Shown: positions 57,043 to 64,000 of the stretch, in pieces
Position numbering within the stretch: position 1 is the first letter of the stretch
How the letters are laid out: each line of letters starts with the position of its first letter
NCBI GenBank assembly: GCA_964034945.1
Contig: OZ035960.1
Location: 83,824,148 to 83,888,147 of the forward strand
Length of the DNA: 64,000 bases
Reading direction: 5' to 3'
DNA from: Chrysopilus asiliformis
Taxonomy: Eukaryota; Arthropoda; Insecta; Diptera; Rhagionidae
Position numbers and translations under genes: made by a program
The notes under the pieces: model-generated
What the model was told of the DNA's origin: nothing
Databases searched by the model: none
Seen by the model: only the letters and a program-made list of their open reading frames with translations

Positions 57043-58676
57043 CTGCAACAAAATAAAAAGGTTGTTTAAGTAATTGAGTTATAGCCATGTCCAATATACC
57101 GACGAAATAGAGCAATAAGAGATCTGGTACGCACACTTAAGAACCATTAAGATTGTAGAAAATGGTTTGCAATATTTTTAGAACACTTTATTTAATGAAA
57201 CTTAAAAGCTATAATAATTATTACTCGTGTAAATATTCCTATAAAATTATAGAGGCTATCATAAGGGAAACTACAATTGCCAAGCAATCGTCAAATTCCC
57301 TATATATGGTGTGATTCAAAAATTTCAAATATATATTAAATTTAATCACAATACAAGCAAAGCTCGATTTACTCACAAGGTAAAATTTAAACCATTGAAA
57401 ATTTTGAAACTGTAAAATTCGCTAGATTAGGCAACATTTTTTGCTAAATTTAATTTTTTTTTAATATTTTCATTAGTTTGTGTTATTTGTTAAACCTTTT
57501 CCTGGGGATCGAGAAAATCAATTTTTTTTTCTTGTTTTTTTCAATAATTTGTTGGTAATAAGATTCACAATTATATTAGTTGATTTCGAAATATAGAACA
57601 AATTGAGCTCTCTACCCTGTCCGCTCCTGTTTGTGTCTGATCTTTCCTTTGTTTCAGTTTCAATTGAAGTTTTGAACTTTTTTTTGGATGTTAGAAAAAA
57701 CTGCATAAGATTTTAAATCGCTAACAAATAACTTAACACATAAAACTACGTGTATTTAATTTCCAAAACTTAAAATGAATGCAAAATGTTTTCCATCATT
57801 AGGCCCAAATTGAAACTCAATTCCAAAAACGTAAAAAAAGAGGTCATTGGTCTCGCACTATTTCTTTGACAAACAAACAGTCTAGTTAGTTTGCTTAAGT
57901 CATCTGTTTGTTATATGTTCCTTTTGATTTTTATTTATTTTCCGGCGTTTTCTTGAGATTTTTAGAATCTTTTGTGTGATGATCGTCTATTCTGTTTGAC
58001 TTTCTTCCGAAACAATGTGCCTTTAGTTTAATATGGAAAGCAATTTTCGTAAATATCATTCACAATGTTTGCTGTAATAGGTGAGAAAATATTAAAAAAT
58101 TACAGATCAAACCACATTTTTATTTCACAAATATTTTGTTAAATTTTAATGGACGTGATTTTAAACACACTCCAAAAGAAGTTAATAATAAAACCGAGAC
58201 TGCAAATTCATTGCAATATTTTCGACGATCAAATGGGAAATCGTAACACATTCGCACCGAATTTAACATTTGATGTTCTGAACACTAAATAGGTGCCATG
58301 TTCTGGGAAATTTGTTCTGAGTTTCTGAAACCATGATGTATAAATCACAACTTTATTGTGGCCATGTAATTCATCGTCATTTATTCCGGAAAATTTTAAT
58401 TCAATTTTTCATGAAATGGCACAGAACAATGTTTTTACTGGAAAATTTCTGAAGCATGAAAACTTCAAGAAAATGGGAAACAAAAATTGAGTAAGAAACA
58501 CAACAAATAAAAATTTCACATTTCTTTCCCCTATTTCACAATATTTTCAAGGGGCACTGTATTTTTTCGAAGCAAAACATCAACATTCATCGCAAATTTT
58601 CATTCGCATTGATCTAAATACGAAAAATATGAAAATATGATCCAATTTCAATTATTTCTGTTCTTTTTTTTATAGT
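57043..58676. other. Upstream intron, no exon recognised
   Basis: Sequence 5' of the first recognised myosin exon. A 62-codon minus frame at 57518-57706 has no donor or family signature. No element borders were identified. Confidence 0.45.
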
Positions 58677-58853
58677 TCCATCAGCCAGAGCTTAGGGGAA
58701 GACCCTTTAATGCCGAGCACAGCTCAGGATGGTCGGAAGAACGAAAGGAGATGCCGGTTTATGTTCTCCTTGAACTTCTACAGGTTATAGTCCGGGGGGA
58801 ACACATTGGATGGTAAATCATTCCAAAGTCTTGTTGTTCGCGAAAGGAATATA
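58677..58853 (-). mobile_element. LINE 3' end, copy 3
   Basis: Matches the 3' part of 11457-11640 (AGGGTCTTCCCCTAAGCTCT, TTGTTCGCGAA) with an A-rich tail at the left (AACTATAAAAAAAAG). It covers the end of ORF2 and the 3' UTR only. Confidence 0.78.
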
Positions 58854-60817
58854 TTTATATTTGCATTATTATTATGACATAATACTCAAGTTGATCTCCA
58901 CTCCAAATACATGTTTACATTCTTTATTAGTTATACTTAATTAGAATTTGTAAACGTCAAATTATTTCTAAAAGAAAGTAATCAGTTTGTTATGATTATT
59001 TAATTGCATTAGTAAGACACAATTGAATACGTGTTTGGGTCTTGCTTGAGACGCATTTTCCAGATTCCCGAAGAAGTTGAAGAGGCGTACAAATACTGTG
59101 CCTTTTCATTCCCCATTTTAGTGGAATACAAGTATCCCAAATATATCTAATAGGTTCCTGTCGTAGGTAAATGTCACTTGATAGTCATTTTTAGTAATCG
59201 ATATGGGCCGAGCATTATAAATGCTAGTTGGGAAGTAATGTTAAACAGTTGGGCGCGTACTCCTAGACCGCGTTTATCTCGCATGCCTATTCCAGTTTGG
59301 TAACATTCAATTAGTCAACTGGCCAAAAAAGTTACGGCATTTACTTGAGAACAGTTAAAAAATGTTTATCTGTCATTATCTGTCAAACCAAAATGGAAAC
59401 ATTTGTCTCTGCTTATAACTAACGTTATTTAGCCATCGCGTATTTTTTTTTATTGACATTTTATTTTTACAAGGTAGAAATTACGAAGACACAAAAGTTG
59501 AAGTTAGGTTTCATACAACTGGCCACACTGGGTATTGACTAAATGGGAGATTTTAACCAAATACGTGGTGTATTGTTCGAGACCAATTTAGTCATTTCAC
59601 CGAGTTGGTACTTCGAAATAAACTCGATCCTAGTCGTTTTATACACAAGTTTTATTAAACATGAGTTTATACTGGTAAAAACTATACCAAACTGTCAGTT
59701 TAAACTCATTTTTAACAAAACCTATGTTTAGAAATGATGAATACGTGTTCATATAATCGTGAGACTACTGTACTTCAAAACAAATTAAAATACTACACCT
59801 ATGTTAAAACCAGTTTTAAGGGAACTGATTCAAATTGACGTTTATGAAACCATTAGTCATAAAACACAATGCACACCCGGTCAAAAAAAAAATCTGACAG
59901 AGGCTAATTAGACCCTGAATTAGTTCAGTATTAAAGCTGTCGAAGTCGATAGATATCACATCTCTACATCAAGCTAACCCCATTCTTCTTGGCTTGATGG
60001 CTACGACTCTAAAAGCTCAAGGTAACAATGTCTTCGTTTCTTAAGAATCAATACCAGAAAATGAAATTTCATTAAATGTTAATTGACTGAAATTTATAAT
60101 GTCTGTAATTTGTCTGTTTATTTCAAAGGTCTGTCACGGTTTAAATTATGACAAATGATTGAATAAAATTTAATAATGACATTATAATCATCGTACAATG
60201 CTGAGTTAATTACAACATGGAGGTGGGTGTATTTACCTTACAAAATATTTTAAATTAATATTAGTACGGATATTTTACAAAAGGATTTTTACGTGATTCA
60301 AAAAATGATGTTACAATTGTAGTTATTTAACATTTATTTAACATACATATATACTTTTATTTAGATTCTTTAACAATTTATTCAAAATCAATTTATTTTA
60401 GAAACTCTGTTGCTTTTTAGGAAAAATGCTTTTTAGGAAAGTAAACATGGGATGAAAAGCAATCAGTTAGGATAAAAGGTCATAAATTACAGTGAGTTTG
60501 AAAAAAGCTACGTCAAAGAAAACCAAATTTCCAAAATTGTTGCGATGAACTAAGTAGAGCATAGTTCAACAGAGCAATAAATTCTCTGATAGGCCTGAAT
60601 ACTAGAAGGGATCATGATATATTTTCAAAGTGCAGTTCAGCTATTTTTAGATGTAATCAGCGTACGTGACTTTATGCTTTAAAGTTCTTTATAGAATCAA
60701 GAAAGATTTTTCGTTAAATATTCGTTTTCTCGTAAAGTGGGTTTCATTTTACGAGAAAACGAATATGCAGACAAAAAGTTTTTAACATATCTCTTATTTA
60801 TTTAGTTTCCAATGTAT
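58854..60817. other. No gene recognised
   Basis: Anonymous intron or upstream DNA. One hairpin at 60718-60766 (ATATTCGTTTTCTCGTAAA arms) is the only clear structure. Confidence 0.45.
60718..60766. repeat. Hairpin
   Basis: 19-base arms ATATTCGTTTTCTCGTAAA and complement around an 11-base loop; one G/T-type change aside, perfect. Confidence 0.8.
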
Positions 60818-60819
60818 TA

Positions 60820-61023
60820 CACAGAAATAAAAAATTTTTGATGCAGCTATCATATTATAATTACTACAAACAAATTTTGTTTGCCCAAAACAAAATTCGT
60901 TCAATATGAATATAATGATGTTTAGACGAGTTTTGTTTGGAGAAATAAAATTTTAGTTGTCTCAAACAAAATATGTTTGCAATAATTATATGATGGCTAC
61001 ATCAAAAAATATTTCTTTCCGTG
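60820..61023. mobile_element. Short MITE with CACAGAAAT ends
   Basis: 204 bp; arms CACAGAAATAAAAAATTTTT / complement CACGGAAAGAAATATTTTTT extend through GATG(C/T)AGC(T/C)ATCATAT, with inner AAACAAATTTTGTTTG palindromes. Confidence 0.7.
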
Positions 61024-61080
61024 ATACTATCATATAAATTCGTAGCCCTTCCAATTTGTCTTGAACATTTCCATTCATTA

Positions 61081-61644
61081 AACATAACAAAAGCTATAAT
61101 TGACAATCTGGCAATTATTGAAAACCCGTATGGTGATATTCGTATCAAAATTCGAACAGTTGTACCAAAATTCCACTTTGAAATCAAACTTTCCAAAAAG
61201 ATTTTTTTAAAATTTATTCCAATCGGATTTTGATGTATGGGAGTTTTATGTAGAATCATATCCTAAATAACTTTTGTTCTTGCACTTTTTTGATAAGATG
61301 CATCGTTTTTGAGATATTCACAAAAGCCGTTTTCGTTCGTATGGGGGGTACCCCCCTAATGGTCCATTTTTCCCCATTAACGAACTTAGCCTCGCATTTT
61401 ACGAAAAACGGATCTGCGCAAAATTTCAAGTCTCTAGCTCAATCCGTGCGCCCGCAATCCGCGCCACAGACAGACAGACAGACGGACAGACAGACAGACA
61501 GACGGACGGACATGCAGAAATTAATTATTTTTATCATTCTAAACACACTGGTGTAATTCATTTTTATGTGTGATGACGGGATCTTGGCGTTACAAACGGT
61601 AAGGCAAAGTTAATATACCCTTTGGTTTCACCATACGGGTATAA
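61081..61644 (+). repeat. Dispersed repeat 'A', copy 5
   Basis: The most complete plus-strand copy: both termini, the CGTATCAAAATTCG segment, a (GACAGACAGACG) tract and CACCATACGGGTATAA. Confidence 0.88.
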
Positions 61645-61650
61645 TAAAAA

Positions 61651-61887
61651 TACCCCCCATACGAACGAAAATGTTTTGTGCGAATATCTCAAAAACGGTG
61701 CAACTTATCAAAAAAAAGTGCAAAAACTAAAGTTATTTAGGATGTGATTCTACATAAAACTATCATACATCAAAATCCGATTGGAATAAATTTTAAAAGA
61801 TCTTATTTAAACGGTTCGCCGTGCACTTAAATCATCATACGGGTTTTCAATAATTGCCAGATTAGCAATTATAGCTTTTGTTATGTT
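61651..61887 (-). repeat. Dispersed repeat 'A', copy 6 (truncated)
   Basis: Minus-strand copy lacking the GACA-bearing 3' third. It begins at the TACCCCCCATACGAACG junction and faces copy 5 from 6 bp away, so the two form a large inverted repeat. Confidence 0.85.
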
Positions 61888-62954
61888 TTTATATTTGATT
61901 AGTGTGACTAAATATTCAAAATTACGTCTGTCTTTTGCCACGCTTATAAATACTTTTTAGTCTTCGAGATATATATACTTTTTGGCCTTTGAGATATCCT
62001 TACGGATTTTTTGACTTCAAAATCGGAATTGAAATTCTATAACGTTATAACGTAATTTTGAAGAAAAAACCGGAAAATCATTTCGTTACGATAACGTTTC
62101 TTATCCCTGGTAATGAGATATAACAAAATTGCGTACATCACTGAAAGCGACGGCCAGGAAAATTGGTATTTTTTTACTTTTAAGACTCAAATCCTAAAAA
62201 AAATATCAAAAGAGATCAAATATCTGTCTTTACCTCAATATTAATTACATTTAATTGCTATGATAAAAACTCAATTGGGTTGTAGTTAAAAAAAACTAAC
62301 GAGAAAGGCAATGGATTTTTTTTTTAAGCAATCACTAATTTACATATGGAAATTGATTATAACTACAAAATTCAATAAAAAGATTGAGTTTACATGTTTA
62401 CAAAAATATTAACTGAAACTTGTTGATCAATTAAGAAAAAGTTGTTATTAGAATAGCGGCCAATTAACATGATTAAGTAAAATTAACTAAAGTCAATAAT
62501 TTACATTAAAGTTATCGATAGTCAAATAGTTACATAAAATTATTATAGTGATTATCGCTTTCTTGCCTGTTACAGTTTAAATGTATAACAGAAAATTAAT
62601 AATTGCCAATTAGACCACTTGAAAGTTTATTAACAGCAATTAAAACCGTTTTTAAAAATAAACATAATAAAGGATTTATTATTGGTGTTGTTTGTGCTAC
62701 CACAATTTCTGTGAAAAAAGGTTTTAATAAAAAAATATCATATCAATTAGATTAAAGAAATTTTATCACTGAAAAACAGAAAAATATTCATTAAAATATC
62801 GATTGATAATCTCCAGAGCCTCGTATCTCCATTTTTTGATATTTTGGGATTAAAAGCTTTATTTTGGCAATCCAGACCTTGTACCTACATAGAATCACGA
62901 GATGTCTACGAAAAGGAGTGCCAAAGAAATGGGCATTCAAATATTAAATCGAAA
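61888..62954. other. No gene; weak relative of the 122-bp repeat
   Basis: At 61960-62110 a TTTTTAGTCTTCGAGATATA and GAGATATCCTTACGGATTTT segment resembles the edge of the 122-bp array family. The rest is anonymous. Confidence 0.35.
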
Positions 62955-63632
62955 CTCTTAGGGACATGTCCCACTGGCCAATCAGGTCCTGCAGCTGACT
63001 GATTCCGAAATCAGGTCGGCCAGCTGCAGGAAATGATTCGATCAGTTGACATGGCACACTGAACTGCGATAAGCTGACCTAAAACGTCAAAATGACGGAC
63101 TCGGAGGGAGAACTTCTCCTTATTTCTCTGCTAAAAAAACTGAATCTGTGCAATCGTACAAGCATTTACCTTTTCCTACAGCTTGTACGATTGCTGTGTT
63201 TAATTTCTCCTCTTCGATGGACATCGTATTTATTTTCACTTGTTCAAAAGTTTATTAGTTAAACAGACTTGTCAAAATTTTATGATGTTCCCAAACAGTA
63301 ATTATTTTATAGTCAACATTATATGAAGTAGAGACCTAGAGAGTGGCCATGCTACCTTAATAGCCTGTGCTACTGATGACAATTATTACCGCCAAACGAA
63401 AAATATATTGAAAATTATCATTTTATTGTATTTAATCTAACAAAAATGACATTAGAAACTACCCGACATGTTTCTGATATCAGCTACATTTAGGTCAGTT
63501 CAAAAAAGTCAGCTCTGTGCCCCAGACAGCTGCACATTTTTTACAGTGTGCCATGCGCCATTGGATTACATGTGCAACTGATGCCGGGATCAGTCAGCTG
63601 CAGCAGCTGATGGCCAGTGTGACATCTCGCCT
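62955..63632. mobile_element. TIR element rich in CAGCTG
   Basis: Left ACATGTCCCACTGGCCAATC ... CAGCTGACTGATTCCG pairs with right complement AGATGTCACACTGGCCATCA ... CAGCTGACTGATCCCG over about 45 bases. Inner hairpin CAATCGTACAAGC / GCTTGTACGATTG at 63150-63195. No transposase. Target duplication unclear. Confidence 0.65.
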
Positions 63633-63644
63633 AAACAAATCCAA

Positions 63645-63800
63645 AGAAGAATGTTATTTTATCAACATGTCGGTGCCCCAAGTCATTATGGCCGGCGCGT
63701 AACAACCTGGTTGAATGATAACTACCAAGATCACTGGATTGGAAGGAACGGCCCAATACACTGGCCTGCAAGCAAGATCACCTGTTTTAACAGTCTTAGA
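63645..63800 (+). pseudogene. Mariner-superfamily transposase remnant
   Basis: Plus-strand reading MLFYQHVGAPSHYGRRVTTW, LNDNYQDHWIGRNGPIHWPA, SKIT, matching the FQQDGAPxHYxxxVRxxLN...WIGRxGPIxWPxRSPDLTP block of insect DDE_3 transposases. The catalytic Asp of QQDGAP is lost (QHVGAP) and the SPDLTP part is damaged. It is adjacent to the CAGCTG element. Confidence 0.78.
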
Positions 63801-63889
63801 TCTTTATGTATAGGGAATGCTGAAGGAACTGATGTATTCAACAGAAATCTCTAATATGAATCAACTAAAGGAACATTTCTTAAGCTAAG

Positions 63890-64000
63890 TGCACACGATA
63901 TGATCACTGTTCATATTTCTGAACATACGCATATGTTGCTTATAAGCTTCAAATGCTCATATGTTCATACAATATATGAAAGGTGTTCACACGATATGAA
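63890..64000. repeat. Inverted/direct repeat running off the window
   Basis: GTGCACACGATATGA at 63890 recurs as TGTTCACACGATATGA at the window end, with CATATG and TTCATA words between. It may be the left part of a MITE cut by the boundary. Confidence 0.4.

Noticed and set aside
57518..57706. 62-codon minus-strand frame as an upstream myosin-18 exon
   Set aside because: No consensus donor in frame and no resemblance to known myosin-18 N-termini.

Overview
The window is AT-rich insect nuclear DNA, most likely from a dipteran. The reasons are tiny 55-106 bp introns with GT...AG borders beside huge ones, a complete set of myosin-18 motor exons, and dense TA-, TWA- and 8-bp-flanked DNA transposons. 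The species call is inference.

The backbone is one minus-strand gene, the unconventional class XVIII myosin (Myo18; Mhcl in Drosophila). Ten in-phase coding exons between 57042 and 13713 give 913 contiguous codons: SH3-like/N-terminal motor region, P-loop, switch I, switch II, lever-arm converter, IQ motif and the first stretch of the coiled-coil tail. The first (N-terminal) exons lie right of the window or are not recognisable, and the rest of the coiled coil lies left of position 1. The motor exons are clustered (47.9-57.0 kb). A 33.8-kb intron (14139-47916) separates the motor from the IQ/tail exons (13.7-14.1 kb), and another intron of more than 13.7 kb follows.

The most interesting signal is in those two large introns. 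Each holds one long, uninterrupted, same-strand open exon that begins with its own ATG behind an in-frame stop and ends in a consensus GT donor in phase 0: 20519-22957 (813 codons) and 5027-6004 (326 codons). The IQ exon's acceptor and the donor of the last tail exon are also phase 0. Both exons are therefore candidate alternative first exons that would replace the motor with a long disordered, Ser/Arg-rich head on the myosin-18 tail, a 'motorless' arrangement comparable in logic to the myosin rod protein made from an internal promoter of the Drosophila muscle Mhc gene. The competing reading for the 813-codon exon is an intronless nested gene of 821 codons, because an AATAAA lies just past its stop.

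Most of the remaining sequence is transposon debris, much of it nested: hAT elements (8-bp duplications), PIF/Harbinger-like MITEs (3-bp duplications), Tc1/mariner/pogo elements (TA), 3' ends of a non-LTR retrotransposon, a tRNA-derived SINE, foldback elements, a six-copy dispersed repeat with GACA/GACGGA tracts, and minisatellites of 121-122 bp. The clearest nest is 36099-41322: an outer TIR element split by a 4.0-kb element that itself carries three further insertions. No rRNA, functional tRNA gene, CRISPR array or virus-derived gene was recognised.
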